A stretch of DNA of 64,000 nucleotides. It comes from Colwellia sp. M166. Lineage in GTDB: Bacteria > Pseudomonadota > Gammaproteobacteria > Enterobacterales > Alteromonadaceae. The notes under the pieces were generated by a model. That model was not told the origin of the DNA and did no database searches. It was given only the letters and a program-made list of their open reading frames with translations. Shown piece by piece: positions 28,127-37,455 of the stretch. How positions within the stretch are numbered: the first letter of the stretch is position 1; each line of letters begins with the position of its first letter. Where the stretch lies: contig NZ_CP040755.1 of the NCBI RefSeq assembly GCF_024585285.1, positions 4,154,001 to 4,218,000 of the forward strand. Direction: 5' to 3'. The position numbers and the translations under genes were made by a program.

Positions 28127-30301
28127 ATGTCACTATTCAAGCAGTTTATTCCAAAGAAAGTTACCTTAGCTGTATTCATTGCCATATCGGGAAGTACTAG
28201 CGTATTTGCTGAAGAAGCACAGAGTACAAATAATAATGTAGAAGACGTTGAAAGAATTGTTGTGACTGCCCGAGGACGCACAGAAACACTTCAACAAATT
28301 CCAGACTCTGTTACCGTTTTTAGTGACGAAGATATAAAGGCTGCGCGCATAACCTCTATTAAAGATTTTTCGGCGCTAACCCCAAATTTAAATGTATCAA
28401 CAAATTTCCGCTCAGGCCTCAATTTTGTTACGGTGCGTGGCCTGATAACACCACAAGTTGGTGAAGCCCCTATAGCTTACGTGGTTGATGGCATTACGGT
28501 GCCAAATTTAGAGTTCATTAACCAAGGCTTACACGACATTGAAAGAATTGAAGTACTAAGAGGTCCACAAGGTGCCTTGTATGGTAAAAATGCTATTGGC
28601 GGTGCAATAAATATTGTGACTAAACAAGCATCTGATGAAATTGAAGGAAGTGTACAAGCATCAATCGCCCAAGGTAATGACAGAAAAGTGAATGTCGCCG
28701 TCAGTGGACCAATTGTTGAAGATAAAGCCTATTTTAGGTTTTCAGCAAACTATCAAGATTTTGACGGTTTAATTGATAATTCTTTTTTGAATGAAGAAGT
28801 TGATTATGTTGATGATGCTTTTGGCACACAAGGCATGCTTGAATTTTATTTAACTGATTACACCACCCTGACTTTACACGGCAATTACTCTAAGAAAACT
28901 CAAGGGAGTAATTACATGGCATTTGTGACGAAAGATGAGCTGGAAAATTTTTCAATCAAACCGGGTGCTAATGCTGTAGGGCTTGATGAGTCTGAACTTT
29001 GGTCTGTCTCAGCTAAAGTTGAGCATGAAACTGATTATGGTGACTTGGTATTTATTGCATCAGCGAATGATTCAGACATTATGTTTTTCTCTGATGGTGA
29101 CTTTACTCATCAAGATGCCAGTGAAGACAATTTTTTCTTTCCTATTACCCAAATAAATCCAATAGAGGAAGACTCTACGAGTTTTGAAACTCGCTTTACA
29201 TCTTCAGGTGAAGAACGTTTTCGTTGGGCGCTTGGCGCATACTATGAAAGCAAAGATAGAGAAGTATCTTATGATCAAGTATGGGATTTAACACCTACAG
29301 AGCGAGTAACTTACCAAGATGTAAAAGAGAATATTGCTCAAGATCCTTCGTTAGTCTTTGAAGGTGAAAAAACTATTCAAGAAAGCACTGCGTATGCGAT
29401 TTTCGGTCAAACAAACTATGACATTAAAGATGACTTAGAACTAACATTAGCATTACGTTATGACTCTGAAGAGCGAGATGCATTTGATGAAAGAGCCCCT
29501 AACGCTTCTAAAGCGAACGAAACCTTCAGCCAATTACAACCTAAAGCTTCAATTGCTTGGCAAATGACTGAAGACCACTTACTTTATACAACGTATTCGA
29601 AAGGTTTTAGATCTGGCGGATTCAATGAGTATTCTCCGTCTGTTATTAGAAACTATGATCAAGAAGTATCAGACACTGTCGAGCTAGGCATTAAAACAAC
29701 GTGGCTTGACGGCAAAGTTTGGTTAAACATGGCGCTGTTCCATATTGAACAACAAGATGCTCAATTTACCCGCTTAAACCCCGAGACATTCACGCTTGAA
29801 AATTTGAACATTGATAAAGTATCGATTGATGGTTTTGAGTTAGAAATGTCGGCCGCCATTACAGACAATTTAAGCATTAATTTTGGTCTAGGTTTAATTG
29901 ATAACGAAATTACCAAAAACCGAGGTGTCGACATTCTTTCTGGCAGAGATTTAGCGGCGACCGAAGGTGGCACCATGCCTTATGTGTCAGACTTTAACCT
30001 TAATGGCTCTATCGATTACTCTAGAGAGTTATTTGGTGATTATATGCTAAAAACCCGTCTTGCATTTAATACGCTTGGCCCGCGTTCATTCGATATTTTC
30101 AATGAAGATACCGGTGAATCAGATACTCATACCTATTTAAATGCCAATATTGCTGTTGAAAATGAACAGTGGTCTGTTTCATTATTTGCATCTAACTTAA
30201 CTGATGAAGCTTCTCCAGAAACCGTATTCTTATTTAACCCGTTAATTCGTATGCGAAATCAGCCACGACAAGTGGGTGTGCAGGCGCGTTATAACTTCTA
30301 A
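28127..30301 (+). CDS. TonB-dependent outer-membrane receptor
   Basis: 724 residues with a GAGGGA ribosome site. Signal peptide of 28 residues (cut VFA-E), TonB-box-like VERIVVTAR (40-48), plug domain with LRGPQGALYGKNAIGGAINIVTK (typical end of plug), then a 22-strand barrel ending in the aromatic GVQARYNF. Such receptors import bulky substrates with TonB energy. It lies upstream of hyuA, hyuB and an MFS gene, so the substrate is probably the precursor hydrolysed by those enzymes rather than a siderophore; no Fur-like box was seen upstream. Terminator-like hairpins separate it from hyuA. Confidence 0.9.
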   Translation: MSLFKQFIPKKVTLAVFIAISGSTSVFAEEAQSTNNNVEDVERIVVTARGRTETLQQIPDSVTVFSDEDIKAARITSIKDFSALTPNLNVSTNFRSGLNFVTVRGLITPQVGEAPIAYVVDGITVPNLEFINQGLHDIERIEVLRGPQGALYGKNAIGGAINIVTKQASDEIEGSVQASIAQGNDRKVNVAVSGPIVEDKAYFRFSANYQDFDGLIDNSFLNEEVDYVDDAFGTQGMLEFYLTDYTTLTLHGNYSKKTQGSNYMAFVTKDELENFSIKPGANAVGLDESELWSVSAKVEHETDYGDLVFIASANDSDIMFFSDGDFTHQDASEDNFFFPITQINPIEEDSTSFETRFTSSGEERFRWALGAYYESKDREVSYDQVWDLTPTERVTYQDVKENIAQDPSLVFEGEKTIQESTAYAIFGQTNYDIKDDLELTLALRYDSEERDAFDERAPNASKANETFSQLQPKASIAWQMTEDHLLYTTYSKGFRSGGFNEYSPSVIRNYDQEVSDTVELGIKTTWLDGKVWLNMALFHIEQQDAQFTRLNPETFTLENLNIDKVSIDGFELEMSAAITDNLSINFGLGLIDNEITKNRGVDILSGRDLAATEGGTMPYVSDFNLNGSIDYSRELFGDYMLKTRLAFNTLGPRSFDIFNEDTGESDTHTYLNANIAVENEQWSVSLFASNLTDEASPETVFLFNPLIRMRNQPRQVGVQARYNF

Positions 30302-30412
30302 AAGAGCAAAGCTCTCCAGATTTAGCTGCTTACATATTAGGTAGCTACTCAAACGGTGCTTGGTGGTAATTTCATTATCAAGTACTGACTATTTTTCTTT
30401 TAAATTTATATG

Positions 30413-30441
30413 TCTAGTTCGGTTATGAATATCGAACTAGA
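30413..30441. promoter_or_regulatory. Inverted repeat upstream of hyuA
   Basis: TCTAGTTCG / CGAACTAGA, 9-bp perfect arms, 11-base centre. It could be an operator or the first part of a two-hairpin leader. Confidence 0.45.
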
Positions 30442-30442
30442 T

Positions 30443-30478
30443 AAGGTTAATTTAAACTTTTTTTCAATTAACCTTTTT
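30443..30478 (+). terminator. Terminator or attenuator hairpin just before hyuA
   Basis: AAGGTTAATT / AATTAACCTT, 10 bp perfect, followed by TTT. It lies only about 17 bases before the hyuA start codon, so if it forms it would cut expression of the enzymes relative to the receptor. Confidence 0.55.
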
Positions 30479-30494
30479 AAGTAAGGTGCAAATT

Positions 30495-32552
30495 ATGACA
30501 GTAAGAGTCGCAACAGATGTTGGTGGAACGTTCACCGACCTTGTATATATTGATGAAGGTAATGTTAAAGCTGTTAAAAGTGATACAACGCCGCCAAATT
30601 TTGAACAGGGCGTAGTCAATGCAGCTATAAAAGCAGATATTAATTTGTCAGATGTAGATTTTTTTGCTCATGGCTCGACTGTTGTTATCAACGCTATTAC
30701 CGAGCGAAAAGGTGTTAAAACGGGTTTGATCACTACAAAAGGCTTTCGTGATGTTTTAGAAATTGCCCGAGGTAATACGCCTGATATTTTCAATAATACT
30801 TATCAAAAACCTAATCCTTTTGTTGAGCGCCATTTACGTTTAGAAATAGAAGAACGTCTTGATTACAAAGGTAATGTTGTTACACCTATTAACTTAGAAC
30901 ACTTACCTGAGTTAGTCGCCTACTTTAAATCGCAACAGGTTGAAGCTATTGGTGTTTGTTTTTTGCATGCTTACTTAAATCCAGAACATGAAATTAAACT
31001 GGTGGCGGCACTGAAAAATTTATGGCCAGAAATTAATGTTATTTCTTCACATGAAATATCAGCCGAATGGCGCGAATATGAACGAACGAGCACTACGGTA
31101 TTATCAGCCTATGTTTTGCCTCCGGCGCAGCAGTATTTAGATAAATTGAAAAAGAAATTACTGGCGAATGGCTTAAAAACCGACCCATTTATTATGCAGT
31201 CTAATGGCGGCATTGCCACCTTAAAGTCTGCACGTGACAACCCAATAACATTAGTTGAGTCGGGCCCTGTTGGCGGTATTCTTGGGGCTGCGGCTTACGG
31301 CGAAGTTATTGGCGATGGCAATATTATGGCATTGGATATTGGTGGTACAACCGCTAAATGTTCATTAATTCATAATGGTGAAACACGTATCACCACAGAA
31401 TATGTATTAGAAAAAACGGCGAAAAAGGCTGGATACCCAATAAAAACACCCGTAATCGATATTGTTGAAATTGGTAATGGTGGTGGCAGTATCGCTTGGA
31501 TCGATGCAGCCAATAGTTTACATGTTGGTCCGCAAAGCGCGGGCTCTACTCCTGGTCCTGTTGCTTATGGGCGAGGCGGCAGTGCGCCAACAACAACGGA
31601 TGCTAATTTAATTACCGGTCGAATTAACAGCGAAAACTTTGCAGGTGGAGAAATTCAACCCGATCTTAACGCGGTAGAAGCTGCTTTTAAAACCTTGGCT
31701 GACCAGCTTAATGTTAACGCCATGGATGTTGCACATGGTGTCCTCAACATTGCTAACTCTAATATGGTAAATGCACTTAAATTGATCTCGGTAAATCGTG
31801 GTTACGACCCGCGTGATTTCTCTTTAATGGCCTTTGGCGGAGGTGGAGCGCTACATGCAACCGCCTTAGGTAAAGAGTTAAATGCGCGTAAAGTTATTAT
31901 TCCTCCATTTGCAGGCGTTTTCTCCGCTTGGGGGATGTTGATGATCGACTTACGCAGAGATTATATTCAAACCCATAGATTTACGTTAACGGATAAAAGT
32001 AAAAACGCCGTAATTTCAGCTTTTGAGCATGTTATTGAAAAAGCAGCACTTGATTATAAAAATGATGGTATTGACCAAAGCAAAGTTAAGCATGAGATGT
32101 ATGTCGATGCTCGCTATAGCGGACAAGAACATACGGTTAAAATTCATGTACCTAGTACTGAGCTTGAAGAAATCGAATTTATTGGTGAACTTTCAGAGCG
32201 CTTTCATCAAACCCATCACCAAGAATATACTTTTAGGTTAGACGGCTCCGCAATTGAAATTGTTAATATTCACTTAGTTTCTTTTGGGCTTTTAGATAAA
32301 GCAAAGCTTGAGAAATTACCAGCAAGTACAACGGAGAGTGCAGATGAAGCTTTAATCGGCAAGCGCACTGTGGATTTTGATAGTGATACTCTGGTAACTG
32401 CTGCTATTTATAATCGTGAAAAATTACAACCAGGCATGAAATTTAAAGGGCCTGCGATTATTGAAGAGAGCACTACAACTACTGTGGTTTTACCTGAGAA
32501 TCGAGTTGAGATTGATGATTTCGGTGGCATTCATATTTATCTTCGTGATTAA
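30495..32552 (+). CDS. hyuA: Hydantoinase/oxoprolinase family protein, subunit A
   Basis: 685 residues. The ATG at 30495 has a TAAGGTG ribosome site; a GTG three codons earlier overlaps that site and is less likely. The ASKHA-type ATP-binding motifs are seen: TDVGGTFTDLVY at the N-terminus, GSTVVINAITERKG, MALDIGGTTAKCSL in the middle, and MAFGGGGALHATALG near residue 445. This subunit binds ATP and, with subunit B, carries out ATP-driven hydrolysis of 5-oxoproline, N-methylhydantoin or a similar cyclic amide (or acetone carboxylation in distant homologues). The next gene is subunit B, 56 bases downstream. Confidence 0.9.
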   Translation: MTVRVATDVGGTFTDLVYIDEGNVKAVKSDTTPPNFEQGVVNAAIKADINLSDVDFFAHGSTVVINAITERKGVKTGLITTKGFRDVLEIARGNTPDIFNNTYQKPNPFVERHLRLEIEERLDYKGNVVTPINLEHLPELVAYFKSQQVEAIGVCFLHAYLNPEHEIKLVAALKNLWPEINVISSHEISAEWREYERTSTTVLSAYVLPPAQQYLDKLKKKLLANGLKTDPFIMQSNGGIATLKSARDNPITLVESGPVGGILGAAAYGEVIGDGNIMALDIGGTTAKCSLIHNGETRITTEYVLEKTAKKAGYPIKTPVIDIVEIGNGGGSIAWIDAANSLHVGPQSAGSTPGPVAYGRGGSAPTTTDANLITGRINSENFAGGEIQPDLNAVEAAFKTLADQLNVNAMDVAHGVLNIANSNMVNALKLISVNRGYDPRDFSLMAFGGGGALHATALGKELNARKVIIPPFAGVFSAWGMLMIDLRRDYIQTHRFTLTDKSKNAVISAFEHVIEKAALDYKNDGIDQSKVKHEMYVDARYSGQEHTVKIHVPSTELEEIEFIGELSERFHQTHHQEYTFRLDGSAIEIVNIHLVSFGLLDKAKLEKLPASTTESADEALIGKRTVDFDSDTLVTAAIYNREKLQPGMKFKGPAIIEESTTTTVVLPENRVEIDDFGGIHIYLRD

Positions 32553-32608
32553 TGAATTGATATTAATCTGAATAAATTGAATGAATTAAATAAGTTGAGT
32601 AAAAAATT

Positions 32609-34282
32609 ATGAATAAAAAAGTCGATATATTTACTATAGAAATTATTAAAAATGCTTTAGTAGCCATTGGCGAAGAAATGTTTTTAGCTTTAAAAAGAAG
32701 CAGTAAAAGCCCAATTATTTATGAGTCACTAGATTATGGTATCGGTGTTACAGATGCTAAGGGTTTACTGATTTCTCAAGGAAATGGCATCCCAGGTTTT
32801 ATTGGCACATTGGATGCGGGCGTGCAAAATATTATTGCTAAATTTGACCGCGATAATATTTATCCAGATGATGTTTTTATTTTAAATGACCCTTATGCGG
32901 GGGGCGGCACTCATTTGTCTGATGTTTGTATGATCCGTCCGGTATTTTTTGAAGAAGAACTTGTCGCTTGGACGGCTAACAAAGCACATTGGACTGAAAT
33001 TGGCGGTAAAGATCCCGGCAGTTACAGTGCTGATGCTACTGAAATTTATCAAGAAGGTTTGCAGTTCCCTGGTATTAAAGTATTTGAAAAAGGTATTGCG
33101 AACCAAGCGCTACTAGATTTAATCGAGGTGAATGTTCGCTTACCAGAAATGACTTTAGGTGATTTACAAGCCTGTGCAGCTTCTTTAAAAGTAGGTGAAC
33201 AACGCTTTTTGTCTGTGATAAAAAAATACAGCAAAGACGTTACCTTAACAGCGATAGACAAGTTACTCGAACATGGCGACTTAATGGTGTTAGAAAAATT
33301 TAAAACCTTACCTAAAGGGGTTTTTGAAGCCGAAGATATTATTGATGAAGATGGCATGGGCAATGGGCCGTTTAAAGTCAAAGTAAAAGTTACGATTACC
33401 GATCAAGCTTTTGTTCTAGATTATACCGGCTCGTCTGACCAAGCGCCTGGACCTATTAATTGCACCATGGGAGTATTAATTTCTGCGGCAAGAGAAGTTT
33501 TTATGGGTATTGTTCAACCTGATGCGCCAGCAACTGACGGCTGCTTTCGCCGATTACAAGTTATATGCCCCGAAGGTACATTATTAACAGCAAAGCGTCC
33601 TGCACCCGTATCTGCTTATTTTGAATCTATGGTTTGTGCTGCTGATGTGGTACGCAAAGCATTAGCACCTGTTTTACCGGGGGTAGTTACTGCAGGGCAG
33701 TTTGGCTCAGTATGTACGATGAATTTATCTGGTCAAATACCTGAAACAGGCGAGCATTACTTGTTGGTTGAGCCATTAGTTGGTGGCTGGGGGGCGGCTG
33801 TTGGTAAAGATGGTGAGTCAGGTCAATTTTGTGTTGGTAATGGCGAAACTAGCAATATACCTGTGGAAATTACAGAGGCACGATACGGCGTTATGGTGGA
33901 GCAATATGCTTTTAGTAATAATACAGCCGGAGCGGGTGAATTTAGAGGGGGTAATGGTGTCGTGCTTGATTATCGAATACTTTCAGACGATGCTGATATT
34001 TCTAGTTTTTTTGGTAGAGGTATCACAAACCCTTGGGGCATTAATGAAGGTGAAGAAGGTTCATGTAATTATGTTCAAGTTTTTGATGACCAAGGTAATG
34101 AAAAAACTCGCTTTAGTAGAACAAGTCGTTATCCTTTGAAAAAAGGTGATTTAATCAGGTTAGTTACTGGTAATGGTGGTGGCTGGGGTAATCCAAACAA
34201 GCGACCTAAAGCGAAAGTATTAGCCGATATAAAAAATGGCTTTATTTCTGAGCGCGATGCTCAATCGATATATGGTATTTGA
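32609..34282 (+). CDS. hyuB: Hydantoinase/oxoprolinase family protein, subunit B
   Basis: 557 residues, cytoplasmic. N-terminal EIIKNALVAIGEEMFLALKRSSKSPIIYESLDYGIGVTDAKG and NDPYAGGGTHLSDVCMIRPVF are signature stretches of HyuB; the metal-binding His/Asp lie there. C-terminal part ends GGGWGNPNKRPKAKVLADIKNGFISERDAQSIYGI, the family's usual end. Works with HyuA in an ATP-dependent ring-opening hydrolysis. The precise substrate cannot be read from sequence. Lies between hyuA and an MFS transporter on the same strand. Confidence 0.9.
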   Translation: MNKKVDIFTIEIIKNALVAIGEEMFLALKRSSKSPIIYESLDYGIGVTDAKGLLISQGNGIPGFIGTLDAGVQNIIAKFDRDNIYPDDVFILNDPYAGGGTHLSDVCMIRPVFFEEELVAWTANKAHWTEIGGKDPGSYSADATEIYQEGLQFPGIKVFEKGIANQALLDLIEVNVRLPEMTLGDLQACAASLKVGEQRFLSVIKKYSKDVTLTAIDKLLEHGDLMVLEKFKTLPKGVFEAEDIIDEDGMGNGPFKVKVKVTITDQAFVLDYTGSSDQAPGPINCTMGVLISAAREVFMGIVQPDAPATDGCFRRLQVICPEGTLLTAKRPAPVSAYFESMVCAADVVRKALAPVLPGVVTAGQFGSVCTMNLSGQIPETGEHYLLVEPLVGGWGAAVGKDGESGQFCVGNGETSNIPVEITEARYGVMVEQYAFSNNTAGAGEFRGGNGVVLDYRILSDDADISSFFGRGITNPWGINEGEEGSCNYVQVFDDQGNEKTRFSRTSRYPLKKGDLIRLVTGNGGGWGNPNKRPKAKVLADIKNGFISERDAQSIYGI

Positions 34283-34329
34283 TTTTACTTTTATCATCAG
34301 CTACTTACTTAGAAAATAAAGGATTTTTA

Positions 34330-35487
34330 ATGCACCATACAACGTCTAATTCAGATTTAAAATATGGTCTCAGCGGTTTAGCTACTGCACCTATTGGCTA
34401 CTTAGTTTTATTATTTTTACCTGTGTATTTAGAAGTTGTTGGCATTAGTTTAGCGTTAACTGAGCAACAAATCGGTTGGTTAGCTTCTACAGACTCAATC
34501 GGTTTGGTAATAGCTACTTTCGTTTTTTCTATCTTCATTAAAAGAGTTAACTTTAGAAAAGCCTTAATTGCTGGGGTTGTCATTACCGTACTTGGCAATT
34601 TAATTTCAGCCTTAGTAACTGACTTTTTATTACTTTGTATTATTCGAAGTTTAACGGGGTTGGGCGAAGGAATAATTGTTGCTGTGGGTATTAGTGCTAT
34701 TGGCATGACCAGTAACCCTAATCGATGGTTTGGTTTTTATACTGCAGCCATTGTTGTTGTGCAGGCCATTGGCTTAGTACTTGTCCCCATTATTTATGAC
34801 TCGATGTCATTGAGTGGCGTTTTTGTTGCTATGGCCGTATTTTATATCTTTCCTCTTATCGTTATAAAGCTGCTACCACGTAAAAGTGATGATTATAAAT
34901 CGGCACAAGGTGTGGTTACAGATCAATCTAAACCATCTAAACAAACTAACAAGTTACTCAATTTAGGTTTGCTAAGTTTACTGTTCTTTTATATGAGCAT
35001 TGGTGGAGTATGGACCTATGTATCGATTATGGGTACAAGTTCAGGCTTAACATTATCTTTTGTATCTCAAGCACTGTCTTTAGCTATGATCGCTGGGCTT
35101 GCAGGCGCGTTGTTTTTTGCGTTAATAGGCGATATCGGTAAAAATATTGGTTTATTGTTTATTTCAATAGTCGTGATGACCTTATCAATATGGGTATTAA
35201 ACAGTGGATTAACGGATATGCGATACCTTGTGGCTATGTGTATATTTAGTTTCTTCTGGAGCATCGCAGGTGCCCGCTTATTTGCGGTTATTTCAGATGT
35301 AGACCATTCAGGTAAATATATAAGTGCGGCTCAAACAGTGGTTGGCGTGGGGTATATTTTAGGGCCAATTTTAGCTTCAACGTTAGTTAAAGGGGTAGGC
35401 TACACTGATGTAATTATAATGGGATCGCTGCTGTTTAGTTTATGCTTTATTGTGATATTACCACTAGCACGCTTTAAAAAGAGTTGA
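34330..35487 (+). CDS. MFS transporter of the Hyu island
   Basis: 385 residues from ATG 34330, which has an AAAGGA ribosome site; a TTG start further upstream would overlap hyuB and is less likely. About 12 membrane helices are seen, with the MFS loop motif less clear (FIKRVNFRKALIAG between helices 2 and 3) and a central hydrophilic loop (KSDDYKSAQGVVTDQSKPSKQTNK). It resembles the sugar- or drug-type MFS group by length. Position after hyuAB suggests uptake of the periplasmic substrate, complementing the TonB receptor in the outer membrane. Confidence 0.87.
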   Translation: MHHTTSNSDLKYGLSGLATAPIGYLVLLFLPVYLEVVGISLALTEQQIGWLASTDSIGLVIATFVFSIFIKRVNFRKALIAGVVITVLGNLISALVTDFLLLCIIRSLTGLGEGIIVAVGISAIGMTSNPNRWFGFYTAAIVVVQAIGLVLVPIIYDSMSLSGVFVAMAVFYIFPLIVIKLLPRKSDDYKSAQGVVTDQSKPSKQTNKLLNLGLLSLLFFYMSIGGVWTYVSIMGTSSGLTLSFVSQALSLAMIAGLAGALFFALIGDIGKNIGLLFISIVVMTLSIWVLNSGLTDMRYLVAMCIFSFFWSIAGARLFAVISDVDHSGKYISAAQTVVGVGYILGPILASTLVKGVGYTDVIIMGSLLFSLCFIVILPLARFKKS

Positions 35488-35531
35488 TTAACCTTTACCT
35501 ATGATAACCAACTTTATATGATAATTTATTG

Positions 35532-36059
35532 CTAACAACGGGTAATAGACGTGATAGAAATTTCGTTTTCTAAGTATTCTTGTTTTTCAGCTTTTTGAAA
35601 AATTTGCTCAAGTACATCTCTACCTTGAATGATTTGACCAAAAGCAGCAAAGCCTAATCCGTCATCATAGCGTTTGCCGCCAAAATTGAGTTCAGGTTGA
35701 TCCTTGATACAGAAAAAGAAGCTTCCATCGGCGCTGCCGGGTTCAAATCTAGCCATAGATATTGTGCCGTCTACATGCAAAATACCGGTATCTTTTGTCG
35801 TTTCATGTGCAACACCGGGTAGCAAGTTAAGGTGCTCTGGAGGTAAACCTGCTTGAACAACGTTTATTGCTGCATTAGCATCTTCAGCCTGGTTTGCATT
35901 TTTATCATTAACTATTCTGAAAATGCTACTATCGTCAAATAAATTATTATCTACATAATGTAAAAAGTTAGTCACTGTAATAGGTGCTTCTTTTAAAAAT
36001 AATTTAACAGTAATATTTCCTAAAGTGGTTTTAATTAAAACGCTAGGATAAGATTTCAT
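35532..36059 (-). CDS. Cyclophilin-type peptidylprolyl isomerase
   Basis: 175 residues from MKSYPSVLIKTTLGNI, which has a GGAA ribosome site; the frame could extend 12 codons more. No signal peptide, so cytoplasmic. Cyclophilin landmarks: TTLGNITVKLFLKEAPITVTNFL, FRIVND (catalytic Arg), DGTISMARFEPGSADGSFFFCI, and FGGKRYDDGLGFAAFGQIIQG. The middle insert (AEDANAAINVVQAGLPPEHLNLLPG) replaces the usual GFMIQGGD segment and makes it an unusual member. It faces the MFS gene and is divergent from the Lrp gene, within the Hyu island. Confidence 0.88.
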   Translation of the reverse strand: MKSYPSVLIKTTLGNITVKLFLKEAPITVTNFLHYVDNNLFDDSSIFRIVNDKNANQAEDANAAINVVQAGLPPEHLNLLPGVAHETTKDTGILHVDGTISMARFEPGSADGSFFFCIKDQPELNFGGKRYDDGLGFAAFGQIIQGRDVLEQIFQKAEKQEYLENEISITSITRC

Positions 36060-36200
36060 AATAATTCCAATGTTAATAGGCTTAATGAAGTTCAAGTTAT
36101 ATTATGATGTATCTACAACAAATATAATTTAGTACTCTGATACTAAAACAGAATTTTCTATTTATTTTAAATCGTTTTACAAACCTCAGGTTGGTACAAA

Positions 36201-36704
36201 ATGGCAAAAAAGCATATTAAGTTAGACAGAATGAATCGACGTATTTTAACTGAGCTGCAAAGCAATGCGCGTATTAGTAATAATGATTTATCTGAAATTA
36301 TAGGCTTATCCCCCAGTGCCTGCTTACAACGTGTGAAATCATTAGAGGACGCTGGATTTATTATTAGCTATGCCATGGTGACCGATGTAGATAAATTATG
36401 CGTTAATGTAAAAGCTTATGCGCATTTCACGTTAAAAAGTAATACTTATCAACATTGTAGCGTATTTGAAAAAGGTATTAAAAAATATATCGAAGTGGTT
36501 GATTGTATGAAAGTTAACGGCGGTATTGATTATATTGCTTTTATGATGTCCTCTACGATTGAAGATTTTAATCGCGTTTGTAATGATATGATGCAAGATA
36601 CTTTAGGTATTGAAAAAATCACCAGCCACTTTGTATTAGATACAGCCAAATGGTTTGGTGGCTATCCACTTGATATTTTAGAGTGGAAAATACCAGAAGA
36701 TTAA
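36201..36704 (+). CDS. Lrp/AsnC-family transcriptional regulator
   Basis: 167 residues. N-terminal winged helix (LDRMNRRILTELQSNARISNNDLSEIIGLSPSACLQRVKSLEDAGFI) and C-terminal RAM ligand-binding domain (VKAYAHFTLK, EVVDCMKVNGGIDYIAFMMSSTIEDFNRVCNDMM, ITSHFVLDTAKW). Lrp-type proteins respond to amino acids or derived metabolites. Placed next to hyuAB, an MFS gene and a cyclophilin gene, it is the likely local regulator, with an amino-acid-like effector. Promoter and operators are probably in the 141-base gap before it, shared with the divergent cyclophilin gene. Confidence 0.9.
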   Translation: MAKKHIKLDRMNRRILTELQSNARISNNDLSEIIGLSPSACLQRVKSLEDAGFIISYAMVTDVDKLCVNVKAYAHFTLKSNTYQHCSVFEKGIKKYIEVVDCMKVNGGIDYIAFMMSSTIEDFNRVCNDMMQDTLGIEKITSHFVLDTAKWFGGYPLDILEWKIPED

Positions 36705-36727
36705 ATGCCATTTATAAAAAATGGCAT
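36705..36727. terminator. Possible terminator hairpin after the Lrp-type gene
   Basis: ATGCCATTT / AAATGGCAT, 9 bp perfect, immediately overlapping the stop region. No T run follows, so it is tentative. Confidence 0.4.
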
Positions 36728-36881
36728 AAGAACTTGCCAGTAAAAAATATTTCAGGAAAACTGTAAAATTGACGTTTTCGATTCATTTATTACTGATTAT
36801 TTCCCGTTATCTTCTTTCATTTCAAAATCCAACTTATTTGGAATTCATTAATTTCAGCAATAGTGGCTCAATGCCATTAAT

Positions 36882-37127
36882 TTAAGGCCGTTTATCGTTT
36901 AATAGATACTTATTTTGCTCGCTTCTATGGCCTTTTTGCACAAACTTTTGGTCTGGGCGAATAATACTTAAACACTTTGATATCTTGTTTATGATCGCAT
37001 CATATAATTCACTATCTGCTAATTTCATCATCAACTTTACAACATTATCTTTGAGCTGGTTTATCGTAAAGATGAAGTTTATTTTATAATCATAAAGCCT
37101 ATTTCTTTTAAAATTAGCATGACCTTC
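36882..37127 (-). pseudogene. C-terminal fragment of an unrecognised gene
   Basis: A reverse-strand frame of 81 codons is open between a TAG and a TAA, with no start for the full length. It reads protein-like: INQLKDNVVKLMMKLADSE, then DAIINKISKCLSIIRPDQKF, ending LLNDKRP. An internal ATG (37031) would give 49 residues. It looks like the surviving 3' end of a gene cut by the RAYT/REP debris beside it. Confidence 0.4.
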
Positions 37128-37140
37128 CTAAATTGAACAA

Positions 37141-37160
37141 GCCTAGTCAGTGGACTAAGC
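37141..37160. repeat. REP-like hairpin upstream of the RAYT remnant
   Basis: GCCTAGTC / GACTAAGC with an AGTG loop and one G-T type mismatch. Its position 37 bases ahead of a broken RAYT start codon matches how REP elements sit beside their transposases. Confidence 0.5.
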
Positions 37161-37196
37161 TCAAATGCTCCCTTTCTCTTTTATGTTAGGTACGCG

Positions 37197-37380
37197 ATGA
37201 CAACACCCAGAAAGCAATAAATCAGTTTAGCAGATACGCCTTATCAGCAAGGCATTCAACGCCGTATCAGGCGTATTTTTTTATGTAGTGAAGATAAGTG
37301 CTCAGGCAAAAACTATGAACATCGTTGAGGGGGGATAGAAGAGAAACTACATTTCTTTCTATGCTATATGCGGTTGTAAG
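37197..37380 (+). pseudogene. Decayed REP-associated tyrosine transposase (RAYT, IS200-like)
   Basis: From ATG 37197 the frame reads MTTPRKQ, a stop, ISLADTPYQQGIQRRIRRIFLCSEDKCSGKNYEHR, another stop and GGIEE. This is the family N-terminus (normally ...TPYYHCVSRCVRRAFLCG...SGKNYEHRRGWIEERL) with several stop codons and loss of the conserved Cys and His. The HUH and tyrosine parts are absent or unreadable, so the element is dead. Confidence 0.7.
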
Positions 37381-37455
37381 TGCATAGCTTAATTGGTGCG
37401 TGAGCGTTAGTACTAAACGTTAATCACAGTAAGAACAGAAATTCCTCCTCATGCT

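Noticed and set aside
28127..30301. Siderophore receptor as the function of the TonB protein
   Set aside because: No Fur-like site was seen upstream and no siderophore genes are near; the neighbouring hyuAB and MFS genes point to a nutrient instead.
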